From the NCBI GenBank assembly GCA_902540275.1, contig CACBMB010000006.1:40199-104198 (forward strand): DNA of 64,000 nucleotides. The letters are read 5' to 3'. The position numbers and the translations under genes are program-made. Under the pieces are notes generated by a model. That model was not told the origin of the DNA, made no database searches, and worked only from the letters and a program-made list of their open reading frames with translations. Below are positions 26,300-34,739 of this stretch, one piece after another; position 1 is the first letter of the stretch, and each line of letters begins with the position of its first letter. This DNA comes from an uncultured Pelagibacteraceae bacterium (lineage in GTDB: Bacteria > Pseudomonadota > Alphaproteobacteria > Pelagibacterales > Pelagibacteraceae).

Positions 26300-27388
26300 A
26301 TGAAAATAGCTTCAATTTCTGAAAATAAAAATGTTGAAAAAAGAGTAGCAATTACTCCAGATACTACAAAAAAATATTTATCTGAGGGTTTTGAAGTTTT
26401 AATCAGTAAAAATTATGGTGATCATTTAGGGTTTAGCGATAATGAATATAAAGAATTAGGTGCAAATATAATTAATGATGAAAATAAAATAATACAAGAT
26501 TCAGATATTTTAGTTCAACTAGGATTACCATCAGACGAAAAACTAAAAAGTTTAAAGGACAACCAAAATTTGATAGGAGTATTAAATCCATTTAGCAACA
26601 AAGAAAAAATAAATAATTTAATAAAAAAAAAAGTTAAGAATTTTTCCCTAGAATTATTACCAAGAATTACACGAGCACAGTCAATGGATGTTTTATCATC
26701 CCAAGCAAACTTAGCTGGATATAAAGCTGTAATTGAAGCTTTTTCAAATTTTGAAAAAGCAATTCCAATGATGATGACGGCAGCTGGAACTGTTCCAGCA
26801 GCAAAAGTTTTAATAGTAGGAGCAGGGGTGGCCGGTTTACAAGCGATAGCAACTGCTAAAAGAATGGGTGCAATTGTTTTTGCAACAGATGTTAGATTAG
26901 CTTCAAAAGAACAAGTTGAAAGTTTAGGAGGGAAGTTTTTAACAGTTGAAGGTTCAGAAAATCTTGAAACCGAAGGCGGTTATGCAAAAGAGACATCAGA
27001 AGAGTTTAAAAAGAAACAAGAAATGTTACTAGCTGATACATTAAAGAAAATTGATATTGTAATTTGTACAGCTTTAATTCCCGGTAAGAAAGCTCCAATT
27101 ATTATAAAAGAAGAAATGATAAAAAATATGCAATCAGGCTCAGTAATTTATGATTTAGCTGCGATACAGGGAGGAAATTCAGAATTGACTAAAGTAGATG
27201 AAGTTATAATAAATGAAGGGGTTAAAATAATGGGTGAGTCAAATATTTTAAATAAATTACCAACATCGGCCTCAAATTTATATGCTAAAAATATGTATAA
27301 TTTTGTCATGAATTTATATGATAAAAAAAACAAAAAGATAAATATAAATTTAGAGGATGAAATAATTGAAAAAACTTTATTAAAATAA
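26300..27388 (+). CDS. pntAA: NAD(P) transhydrogenase subunit alpha 1 (NAD-binding domain I)
   Basis: Peripheral, NAD(H)-binding subunit (362 residues) of the proton-translocating transhydrogenase, which uses the proton gradient to drive NADPH formation from NADH. The alanine dehydrogenase/PNT fold is clear: an N-terminal ENKNVEKRVAITPD region (8-21), the Rossmann motif GAGVAGLQA near residue 174 and the YDLAAIQGGN segment near 283. The alpha subunit is split in two genes here, as in Rhodospirillum. The second part follows after 2 nt. Confidence 0.95.
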   Translation: MKIASISENKNVEKRVAITPDTTKKYLSEGFEVLISKNYGDHLGFSDNEYKELGANIINDENKIIQDSDILVQLGLPSDEKLKSLKDNQNLIGVLNPFSNKEKINNLIKKKVKNFSLELLPRITRAQSMDVLSSQANLAGYKAVIEAFSNFEKAIPMMMTAAGTVPAAKVLIVGAGVAGLQAIATAKRMGAIVFATDVRLASKEQVESLGGKFLTVEGSENLETEGGYAKETSEEFKKKQEMLLADTLKKIDIVICTALIPGKKAPIIIKEEMIKNMQSGSVIYDLAAIQGGNSELTKVDEVIINEGVKIMGESNILNKLPTSASNLYAKNMYNFVMNLYDKKNKKININLEDEIIEKTLLK

Positions 27389-27390
27389 TT

Positions 27391-27702
27391 ATGGAAATAG
27401 ATCCTTTTATCTTTAGGTTAAGTATATTCATACTTTCAATTTTTGTTGGTTATTACGTAGTATGGAGTGTTACTCCTTCTTTGCATACACCTTTAATGTC
27501 AGTTACTAACGCGATTTCATCTGTAATAATTGTTGGAGCTATTATAGCAGCATTGGCAAATATTGAGGGAGAAGTTTTTTCATCATCAAGCTTTTTTGGG
27601 TTTTTTGCAATTATGTTGGCAGCTATAAACATTTTTGGTGGATTTTTAGTAACTCAGAGAATGCTTGCAATGTATAAAAAGAAAAAAAAGGATAAAAAAT
27701 AA
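27391..27702 (+). CDS. pntAB: NAD(P) transhydrogenase subunit alpha 2 (membrane)
   Basis: 103-residue membrane subunit with about three hydrophobic helices, corresponding to the C-terminal transmembrane part of a fused PntA. The SVTPSLHTPLMSVTNAISS segment (26-44) is highly characteristic, with the conserved asparagine in TNAIS. It forms part of domain II, the proton channel. Its stop overlaps the start of pntB by one base. Confidence 0.95.
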   Translation: MEIDPFIFRLSIFILSIFVGYYVVWSVTPSLHTPLMSVTNAISSVIIVGAIIAALANIEGEVFSSSSFFGFFAIMLAAINIFGGFLVTQRMLAMYKKKKKDKK

Positions 27703-29096
27703 TGTCAGCAAATTTATCTGCAGTTTTTTATTTAATTTCAGGTGTTTTATTTATATTGGCACTTCGTGGGCTGTCCTCTCCAGAAACATCAAGGCAAGGT
27801 AATTTATTTGGAATTATCGGTATGATAATTGCAATATCAGTAACATTTCTTTCAGTAGGAAATTTTTCAAGCGGTTTTATATATGTGATAATAATTTTAT
27901 TAATTGGAGGTGGGATTGGAGCATTTATAGCTTATAAAATTCCTATGACAGCAATGCCAGAACTTGTTGCTGGATTTCATAGTTTAGTAGGATTGGCAGC
28001 AGTGTTTGTTGCCATTGCGGCATTTATAAATCCTGGAGCCTTTAATTTAGGATCACCGGGGAACATAAAACTTGCAAGTTTAATTGAGATGTCTATAGGT
28101 GCTGCAGTAGGGGCTATAACATTTTCAGGTTCAGTAATTGCTTTTCTTAAGCTTCAAGGGATAATGTCGGGTGCTCCAATTACTTTTAAAGGACAACATT
28201 TATTAAATGCATTAATTTTAATCTCGATAATAGTTTTAACTTATTTGTTATGTTCAACACAATCATCCAATTTATTTTGGGTTTTGATTGCTATCTCTTT
28301 TTTAATTGGATTTTTAATAATTATTCCAATCGGAGGAGCAGATATGCCAGTAGTAATTTCTATGTTGAATTCTTATTCTGGTTGGGCTGCAGCTGGAATT
28401 GGTTTTACATTAGAGAATACAGCTTTGATAATTACAGGAGCTTTAGTTGGATCATCGGGTGCTATCCTTTCGTACATAATGTGCAAGGGAATGAATAGAT
28501 CTTTTTTTAATGTCATATTAGGTGGTTTTGGTGGAACTGACCAAGTATCAACAAATCAAAATAAAGAACAAAAACCGGTAAAAAGTGGAAATGCAGACGA
28601 TGCTGCTTTTTTAATGAAAAACGCTTCTTCAGTAATTATAGTACCAGGATATGGAATGGCAGTTGCTCAAGCTCAACACGCTTTAAGGGAGATGGTTGAC
28701 ACATTAAAGAAGAATGGAATTAAAGTTTCTTACGCAATTCATCCAGTGGCAGGTCGAATGCCAGGTCATATGAACGTTTTATTAGCTGAAGCAAATGTTC
28801 CTTATGATGAAGTTTTTGAATTAGAGGAAATCAATAATGATTTCGCTAACGCAGACGTAGCATTTGTTATAGGAGCTAACGATGTAACTAATCCTGTTGC
28901 TAAAACAGATCCTCAAAGTCCGATTTATGGTATGCCTGTATTAGATGTAGAAAAATGTAAATCAGTTTTGTTTGTTAAAAGAAGTTTGTCTCCAGGTTAT
29001 GCAGGAATTGATAATGATCTTTTCTATAAGGAAAATACATTAATGTTATTTGCCGATGCAAAAAAAATGACGGAAGATATCACTAAAAATCTCTAA
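27702..29096 (+). CDS. pntB: NAD(P) transhydrogenase subunit beta
   Basis: 464-residue subunit with an N-terminal half of about nine transmembrane helices (domain II, proton translocation) and a C-terminal NADP(H)-binding domain III. The latter has the variant Rossmann loop GYGMAVAQAQH (near 314-324), AIHPVAGRMPGHMN near 347-360, and the VIGANDVTNPVAKTD region. It completes the pntAA-pntAB-pntB operon. In an organism with few NADPH-generating routes this is a main source of reducing power. It converges with a membrane-protein gene after 5 bp, without a visible terminator. Confidence 0.96.
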   Translation: MSANLSAVFYLISGVLFILALRGLSSPETSRQGNLFGIIGMIIAISVTFLSVGNFSSGFIYVIIILLIGGGIGAFIAYKIPMTAMPELVAGFHSLVGLAAVFVAIAAFINPGAFNLGSPGNIKLASLIEMSIGAAVGAITFSGSVIAFLKLQGIMSGAPITFKGQHLLNALILISIIVLTYLLCSTQSSNLFWVLIAISFLIGFLIIIPIGGADMPVVISMLNSYSGWAAAGIGFTLENTALIITGALVGSSGAILSYIMCKGMNRSFFNVILGGFGGTDQVSTNQNKEQKPVKSGNADDAAFLMKNASSVIIVPGYGMAVAQAQHALREMVDTLKKNGIKVSYAIHPVAGRMPGHMNVLLAEANVPYDEVFELEEINNDFANADVAFVIGANDVTNPVAKTDPQSPIYGMPVLDVEKCKSVLFVKRSLSPGYAGIDNDLFYKENTLMLFADAKKMTEDITKNL

Positions 29097-29101
29097 AATT
29101 A

Positions 29102-30637
29102 TTAATACTTATCGCACAAAACTAAAATTGTATTTTTTTCAATTCTACTTGTAAAGTAATTCCAAATTCCCATTTCAGAATAAATTTGATCATCTGAGCA
29201 ATAAACCTCTTTTGAGTAAGATCCACTATTAATAGCATTGAAATTTTGACTATTAAAATTTTTATATAAATTAATAATTAGTATTAAAGATAATATTGAA
29301 TATTTAAAAAAATTTTTTAATTTAAAATTATTAAAAAATATTATTAATCCTAAAATAATTAACCAATCAAAATAAATTTGATAATAAAAAGCATCAGATC
29401 TAAATAAAGTAATAAATTTGATAATTATATATAAAATTATAAATAAATTTAAGTTATAGTATTTTTTAAAATTATTTGACATAATAGTAAAAATTAGAAC
29501 TGTAAAGATAATAATATTGTCTTTTTTAAATTCTAAGAATTTTAATATTAGGTTTTTGAAATTAAGTATTCCAAATTCAATAAACTCTTTTATCCATAAG
29601 ACAGTATCATAAGATTGCAATAGTTTTACTTCTCCAAGATAACCTCTTATTTTTGATATCTTAAAAAAAACCCAAAAAACTCTATCACCACCCAAAGTAA
29701 TGTTAACTACTAATAAGTAAATTACTAAAAAGGCAAATAATAAGATAAGATTAAAAAGAAGAGTTAAATTTTTATAGTCATCAAAGTTTATTATACAAAA
29801 AAAACTTATGAGAAAAATTAAATACATTACAGTTAAATATACGATTGAGTGAATTTGCTCGCTTCTTAAAATGATAAAAAAAATCATTATCAAGGTTGAA
29901 AAAAGTAACCAGATTGATTCTTTTTTACTATTCGTTAAAAATTTTAAATTATTTGTTAGGTTAAAATTAGATTTATTATAGTGCAATAGTATGAGTAAAT
30001 AAAATGGTATATAGAATATTATTTGTACTTTATTTATTATTGATAGAATAATAAAAACATTAAAAAAAAATAACTTTAAATAAATTTTTTCTTTTTTTTC
30101 GATAAAACTTATCAAAATTAATAATGCAATAATCATAAGTAATAAAGTCATACTTTCCCCTCTATATTGAGAGATGTGGGTTAAGAAACCGTTAGAAGTT
30201 AAAAGAATAATTGTAAAAAAAATAATATATTTTGATTTAAATTTTTTAAAAAGTTTAATGATTACAAATGTTAGAATAATGTTTACAAAAAATCCAAAAA
30301 TTCTAGAATGGAAAACCAAGTTCTGAATTTTTTCACTTATTTGAGGTGTTTGGTTTAATTCAAAAATTGTAGGCACTTCAATTATATTGAATAAATTTAC
30401 TATTTTTAAGTAAATTGCAAAAAGTAAATATGAAATATGTCCAGGTTCATTATAAAGTTCTTGTTCGAGTCCAGAATAAATTAAAATTGCATTATAAGTG
30501 TGCCAAAACTCTTGATCGTAATTTATAAAAAAACTTTCTTTAGGATTTTGAACAAATAGAAAAATATAAAAACCAAAAATTAAAGTTAAACAATAAGATA
30601 TTTTTTCTTGGTTAAGATGAAATCTATTATTTTCCAT
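29102..30637 (-). CDS. Polytopic membrane protein, probable GT-C-type glycosyltransferase
   Basis: 511-residue integral membrane protein with about twelve hydrophobic segments. The first helix (about 12-30) is followed by a periplasmic loop with acidic residues (NYDQEFWHTYN, EPGHISYLL), and a short hydrophilic tail ends the protein. This is the layout of GT-C polyprenyl-phosphate-sugar-dependent transferases (ArnT/PMT-like), but I cannot assign a family firmly. The ATG lies only 3 nt after the encoded CCA of tRNA-fMet on the same strand, so the mRNA is probably released by tRNA processing and would have almost no leader. It converges with pntB. Confidence 0.55.
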   Translation of the reverse strand: MENNRFHLNQEKISYCLTLIFGFYIFLFVQNPKESFFINYDQEFWHTYNAILIYSGLEQELYNEPGHISYLLFAIYLKIVNLFNIIEVPTIFELNQTPQISEKIQNLVFHSRIFGFFVNIILTFVIIKLFKKFKSKYIIFFTIILLTSNGFLTHISQYRGESMTLLLMIIALLILISFIEKKEKIYLKLFFFNVFIILSIINKVQIIFYIPFYLLILLHYNKSNFNLTNNLKFLTNSKKESIWLLFSTLIMIFFIILRSEQIHSIVYLTVMYLIFLISFFCIINFDDYKNLTLLFNLILLFAFLVIYLLVVNITLGGDRVFWVFFKISKIRGYLGEVKLLQSYDTVLWIKEFIEFGILNFKNLILKFLEFKKDNIIIFTVLIFTIMSNNFKKYYNLNLFIILYIIIKFITLFRSDAFYYQIYFDWLIILGLIIFFNNFKLKNFFKYSILSLILIINLYKNFNSQNFNAINSGSYSKEVYCSDDQIYSEMGIWNYFTSRIEKNTILVLCDKY

Positions 30638-30640
30638 TTT

Positions 30641-30717
<77 letters not shown>

Positions 30718-30723
30718 GTATAA

Positions 30724-30919
30724 CTAAATTCTATTTTTAAGTTTATTTAATTTTTTTACCCGCTTAATATTTTCTTGAAGAATTCTTTTTTTCTTTTCAG
30801 AAGGCTTTTCATAGGTATTTTTAAGCTTTATTACCTTAAAAAAAACCGTCTCTTTGAAGTTTTCTTTTTAAAACTCTAAGAGCCTGTTCTACATTATTGT
30901 CTTTTACTTCAATCTTAAT
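30724..30919 (-). pseudogene. rpsU: 30S ribosomal protein S21 with a one-base frame break
   Basis: The two frames together encode a complete S21 of 64 residues: KIEVKDNNVEQALRV in the first, then KVIKLKNTYEKPSEKKKR in the second. S21 binds near the anti-Shine-Dalgarno end of 16S rRNA and helps initiation. Frame 1 runs 27 codons and stops at a TAA directly after eight T residues (complement of 30838-30845); seven T would restore the frame. The start appears to be ATT at 30919, five nt after a GGAGG; an in-frame TTG lies four codons upstream. As S21 is normally retained, the likely explanations are a homopolymer sequence error or a +1 recoding site. Confidence 0.8.
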
Positions 30920-30924
30920 AAATA

Positions 30925-30929
30925 CCTCC
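30925..30929 (-). promoter_or_regulatory. Strong Shine-Dalgarno of rpsU
   Basis: GGAGG on the minus strand, separated by TATTT from the ATT taken as the start of rpsU. Clear Shine-Dalgarno sequences are rare in this window, so its position decides the unusual start and argues against the upstream in-frame TTG, which lies before it. Confidence 0.6.
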
Positions 30930-30986
30930 AAAAAAATGATTAATTATCATTTTTATAATTTTATGTCTATTTATTTTATTCATTTA

Positions 30987-31553
30987 TTAAACTTGTTTGA
31001 GTTTTTCTTTTTGTTTTTGTTCTCTTTTAATTCTTCTTTGGGCTTTTTCTATTGCATCAATTAAATCTTTTTGAGTAAATAAATTTAAAGCTACAGGATC
31101 CTTAGGGCTTAAATTATTATAGTTCCAATAGCTTTTGTTTCTTATTGCAGATACTGAGTTTTTTGTAATACCAACCAATCTTGCAATTTGAGAGTCTTTT
31201 AAAATATTATGTTGCTTTATTAGCCAAAGTGCCGAGTCTGGCTTATCTTGTCTTTTTGAGAGAGGAATATATTTTTTTATTTTTGTTTCAGAATTCGATA
31301 TCTTAATATCAGTACTTTTTATTTCTAAAGGTCTATTCTCATCTTTTGATGATAATTCTATTTCTTCCCTAGAAAGTTGACCAGATATAATTGGATTGTA
31401 ACCTTTGATACCCTTCGCAACTTCTCCATCTGCAATTCCTTGCACCTCTACCTCATGAAGCTTACAAAACTCTGCTATTTGTTTAAAGGTTAAAGTAGTA
31501 TTTTCTACAAGCCATACAGCAGTTGCCATTGGCATTAAAGGAGCGTTAGACAT
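30987..31553 (-). CDS. trcR: Cell cycle transcriptional regulator TrcR (DUF1013)
   Basis: 188-residue member of the alphaproteobacterial DUF1013 family, named TrcR for a regulator of cell-cycle genes. The N-terminus PLMPMATAVWLVENTTLTF (5-23) followed by CKLHEVEVQGIADGEVAKG is the family signature. Two helix-turn-helix-like segments are visible: one near 20-45 and one near 105-140 (KPDSALWLIKQHN, IARLVGITKNSVSAIRN). The C-terminus is a lysine/glutamine-rich tail. It directly follows rpmE with no gap. This protein is essentially confined to alphaproteobacteria and is good evidence for the taxonomic call. Confidence 0.9.
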   Translation of the reverse strand: MSNAPLMPMATAVWLVENTTLTFKQIAEFCKLHEVEVQGIADGEVAKGIKGYNPIISGQLSREEIELSSKDENRPLEIKSTDIKISNSETKIKKYIPLSKRQDKPDSALWLIKQHNILKDSQIARLVGITKNSVSAIRNKSYWNYNNLSPKDPVALNLFTQKDLIDAIEKAQRRIKREQKQKEKLKQV

Positions 31554-31784
31554 TTAGTTTTTTTTATCTGTTTTGAAATTTTGAAATTTTTTATTAAATT
31601 TGCTGATTCTGCCTTTATCCATTAATTTTTGTTTACCACCTGTCCAAGCAGAATGAGATTTTGGATCAATTTCAAGTTTAAGTAAATCTCCTTCAGCACC
31701 CCAAGTTGATTTTGTTTCGAACTGAGTTCCATCAGTCATTTCAACTTTTATTTTATGGTAATTGGGATGTATGTTTTTTTTCAT
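31554..31784 (-). CDS. rpmE: 50S ribosomal protein L31
   Basis: 76-residue ribosomal protein. [19 protein letters not shown] (1-19) and [14 protein letters not shown] (42-55) are the L31 signatures. The four cysteines of the zinc-binding form are absent, so this is the C-minus type. It occupies the central protuberance of the 50S subunit. It is placed between suhB and trcR on the minus strand. Confidence 0.95.
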   Translation of the reverse strand: MKKNIHPNYHKIKVEMTDGTQFETKSTWGAEGDLLKLEIDPKSHSAWTGGKQKLMDKGRISKFNKKFQNFKTDKKN

Positions 31785-31819
31785 CTCGAGACTTATAGCA
31801 AAAGATTTTTTTAAAACAA

Positions 31820-32560
31820 TTAAAAGTTAACTAATTTTTCCTTAAATTTTGCATTAATATTTGAATTAGACGCAATTACTTTTATATTTTCACTATTGTT
31901 CAGGTTAATATCATTAATTGTACCTCCAGCTTCTTTAATCAAAATGATACCGGCGGCAATATCCCATAAATTTAACCCATCTTGAAAATATCCATCATAT
32001 CTACCTGAGGCAATGTAAGCTAAATCTAAAGCAGCACAGCCCGATTTTCTTAATGGTATATCTGGTTCATTTTTCATTTTTCCACCTGTTGCAAATAAAC
32101 ATTCATTTAAATCATTTTTTTTTGATACTCTTATTCTATGACTATTAAAATATGATCCATTATCTTTTTCAGCAAAAAATATTTCATCTTTAATTGGATC
32201 ATAAATCAATCCTGAAACTATCTCATTATTTGTTTTTAAGGCTATTGAAATAGCAAAATGAGGTATTCCATGCAAAAAGTTCACAGTCCCATCAATTGGA
32301 TCTATAATCCAAGTATTTTTCAAATCTTTATTTTTGCTATAACCATTTTCTTCGCTCAAAATAGAATAGTGAGGCCTAGCTTTTTTTAACTCTTCTATTA
32401 TTATTTTTTCAGCCTTTAAGTCAGAATTTGTAACAAAATCTTTTGGCCCTTTTTTTGAGACTTGCAAGTTCTCAATTTCTCCAAAATCTCTAATCAATAC
32501 CTTTGAAGCTTTATCACTTGCTTTAATCATAATATTTAAATTTGCAGAAATTGTTTTCAT
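31820..32560 (-). CDS. suhB: Inositol monophosphatase family protein (SuhB-like)
   Basis: Mg-dependent phosphatase of 246 residues. LSEENG (68-73) and IDPIDGT (86-92) hold the metal-binding acids, and [16 protein letters not shown] near residues 195-210 is the second signature. The family hydrolyses inositol-1-phosphate or related sugar phosphates; in many bacteria the protein also joins the rRNA antitermination complex as SuhB. The proximity of efp, rpmE and trcR fits a growth-linked role. Which phosphate ester it prefers is unknown. It follows efp after 4 nt. Confidence 0.87.
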   Translation of the reverse strand: MKTISANLNIMIKASDKASKVLIRDFGEIENLQVSKKGPKDFVTNSDLKAEKIIIEELKKARPHYSILSEENGYSKNKDLKNTWIIDPIDGTVNFLHGIPHFAISIALKTNNEIVSGLIYDPIKDEIFFAEKDNGSYFNSHRIRVSKKNDLNECLFATGGKMKNEPDIPLRKSGCAALDLAYIASGRYDGYFQDGLNLWDIAAGIILIKEAGGTINDINLNNSENIKVIASNSNINAKFKEKLVNF

Positions 32561-32564
32561 TTAA

Positions 32565-33125
32565 TTAGATTTTTTTAATATATTCAAAGGTTCTTGTGTC
32601 AATTATAACATTATCTCCAGACTCTATAAAAGGTGGTACTTGAATATTAAGACCATTGTCTAAAGTAGCTGGTTTATATGAAGAAGAAACTGTTTGCCCT
32701 TTTAACGCAACATCTGTTGTTTTAATTTTACAATTGACTTGTTTTGGTAATTCAACTGAAATAGGTGCATCATTATAAAAACTTACAGAGACTTCAAGAT
32801 TTTCTGATAATAATTTTCCTTTATTACCTACAATTTTTTTATTGATTTCAATTTGATCAAAAGTTTTTGGATTCATGAAAAAATAGTTATTTTCATCTTC
32901 ATATAAAAAATTAAAATTTATTTCGTCTAAAGAAGCCTTTTCAACAGTTTCATTTGATCTGAATCTTTCATTTAGCTTAGTATTTTTATTAACACTCTTC
33001 ATTTCTACTTGTGCAAAAGCACCACCTTTACCTGGCTTTACGTGTTGAGTTTTAAGCACTTGCCATAAATCATTTTTATATTCCAGCAACATACCTACTC
33101 TAATTTCTCCTGCATTTATTTTCAT
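32565..33125 (-). CDS. efp: Elongation factor P
   Basis: 186-residue translation factor that relieves ribosome stalling at polyproline. It has three beta-barrel domains. The domain I loop HVKPGKGGAF places the modifiable lysine at about residue 33, and the FRSNETVEKASLDE segment follows. The C-terminal VPPFIESGDNVIIDTRTFEY motif is the classical family signature. It overlaps the end of thiE by four bases. No EpmA/B-type modification gene is seen in the window. Confidence 0.96.
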   Translation of the reverse strand: MKINAGEIRVGMLLEYKNDLWQVLKTQHVKPGKGGAFAQVEMKSVNKNTKLNERFRSNETVEKASLDEINFNFLYEDENNYFFMNPKTFDQIEINKKIVGNKGKLLSENLEVSVSFYNDAPISVELPKQVNCKIKTTDVALKGQTVSSSYKPATLDNGLNIQVPPFIESGDNVIIDTRTFEYIKKI

Positions 33126-33742
33126 TTTAATTTTTTAATCGCCTCCAGTGGTTTTAATTTTTTATTATTCCAAATGTAGCCTGAAATAGCCAAAAAGCTT
33201 GCTTTGTTCAACAAAAGTTTTTTATAGTTTACATCATTTATACCACCTATTGCTACAATAGGTAGTTTTGAATATTTTTTTATCTTTTTAAATATTGACA
33301 TATTTGCCTTGTATTTAACTTTTTTTGTTTTTGTGGTGTAGAATGCTCCGAAAGCAATATAATTTGGATTATACTTAATTGCAGTTTTTGCTAATTTGAT
33401 TGAGTTATGACAAGTAATACCAATTATTTTTTTTCCTAAAATTTGTCTTGCAGATAAAATATCTGTATCTTTCTGTCCAAGATGACATCCATCAGCATTT
33501 AATCTTTTAGCTAAATAAGGATCATCATTAATTAAAAATTTTACTTTAAATTTTTTACAAATTTTTTTAATTTTTCTACCAATATTAATTTTTTTTTGTA
33601 AAGAACTATTTTTTAATCTTAATTGAAAAAATTCTACTTTTTTTGTAGATAAAATTTTTTCTAAATTTGAAAGAAATCCTGATTTAATATAATTAGGTGA
33701 AATTAAATAAATAAACTTTTTTTTAGAATTAGTTATTTTCAA
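33122..33742 (-). CDS. thiE: Thiamine-phosphate synthase
   Basis: TIM-barrel enzyme of 206 residues that joins HMP-pyrophosphate and thiazole phosphate to make thiamine phosphate. FFQLRLKN (36-43), LINDD (70-74), GCHLGQKD (86-93), the FGAFYTTKTK loop (131-140) and VAIGGI (163-168) are the substrate and pyrophosphate motifs. It overlaps fba by 14 bp and efp by four, so it is embedded in a carbon-metabolism and translation operon. thiD is encoded elsewhere in the window (52556-53368). Both fit the known SAR11 strategy of importing the pyrimidine precursor and finishing thiamine in the cell. Confidence 0.87.
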   Translation of the reverse strand: MKITNSKKKFIYLISPNYIKSGFLSNLEKILSTKKVEFFQLRLKNSSLQKKINIGRKIKKICKKFKVKFLINDDPYLAKRLNADGCHLGQKDTDILSARQILGKKIIGITCHNSIKLAKTAIKYNPNYIAFGAFYTTKTKKVKYKANMSIFKKIKKYSKLPIVAIGGINDVNYKKLLLNKASFLAISGYIWNNKKLKPLEAIKKLK

Positions 33743-34739
33743 GCTCTTTTGACCATTTTCCTTGGGCAGCTAATGTACACATTCTAGCCCTATGATCGAA
33801 CACTTTTTGTGTTCCCTGAATATCTTTCACATCTTTTGCCCAGTGTTTAAGGGCACTTTGTTGTAAAGCTCTACCATAAGAATAGGACATTATAAAATTT
33901 GTGTCATTAAATTTATTTATAAGATTTAGATTTTCTGTAGCTTGCAACTCACTTTGTCCACCTGAGAGAAATGCAATTCCTGGCACTTCATTTGGTACAG
34001 ATTCTTTCAAACATTTTATTGTTAGTTTAGCAGTTTCTTCATTAGCTATTTGATTTTTGGAATTATTACCAGCTAAAATCATATTTGGTTTTAATATTAC
34101 TCCTGACAAATCTACTTTGTGTAAAATTAATTCCTCAAAACATTTTTTAATTACTGATGAGGTTTTTTCAAAACAGTCATTAGCTGAATGATCTCCATCC
34201 ATTAATACTTCTGGTTCCACTATTGGAACCATATTGCATTCTTGAACTAGTGCCGCATATCTTGCTAACGCATGTGCATTGGAGTCTATGGAAAGTCTAC
34301 TGGGGTATCTATCTGTGATATTATAAACTCCTCTCCATTTGGTAAATTTAGCTCCTAGTTTTGAGTATTCTTTTAATCTTTCTCTTAACCCGTCAAGTCC
34401 CTCAGTAATTTTCTCCTCAGGACTTCCTGCCAATTGTTTTGCACCTGTGTCGACCTTGATACCAGTTATTGATCCAATATCAGAAATTAATTGAGAAATA
34501 TTTTTACCATTACTGGCGTTTTGTTTAATTGTTTCATCGTATAGAATTACTCCTCCAATACATTTTTTCATTTCTTTTGAAGAGAATAGTGTTTCTCTGA
34601 ATAAAATTCTATTTTCAGCTGTTGAGTCTATTTTTACACTTTGCAATCTTTTTGTCATTGTTGCAGTGCTTTCATCAGCAGCCAGAATGCCTTTTCCATT
34701 TTCTAAAATTTTAAGGGCTAACTTATTTATTTCTGTCAT
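33729..34739 (-). CDS. fba: Fructose-bisphosphate aldolase, class I
   Basis: 336-residue Schiff-base aldolase that interconverts fructose-1,6-bisphosphate with dihydroxyacetone phosphate and glyceraldehyde-3-phosphate. KGILAADESTATMTKRLQS (15-33) is the class I signature, KWRGVY near 134 and GVILKPNMIL near 213-222 contain the active-site lysines, and AFLSGGQSE near 259-267 closes the barrel. Class I aldolases need no divalent metal. Overlap with pgk upstream (four bp) and thiE downstream indicates a coupled operon tkt-gap-pgk-fba-thiE. Confidence 0.95.
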   Translation of the reverse strand: MTEINKLALKILENGKGILAADESTATMTKRLQSVKIDSTAENRILFRETLFSSKEMKKCIGGVILYDETIKQNASNGKNISQLISDIGSITGIKVDTGAKQLAGSPEEKITEGLDGLRERLKEYSKLGAKFTKWRGVYNITDRYPSRLSIDSNAHALARYAALVQECNMVPIVEPEVLMDGDHSANDCFEKTSSVIKKCFEELILHKVDLSGVILKPNMILAGNNSKNQIANEETAKLTIKCLKESVPNEVPGIAFLSGGQSELQATENLNLINKFNDTNFIMSYSYGRALQQSALKHWAKDVKDIQGTQKVFDHRARMCTLAAQGKWSKELENN

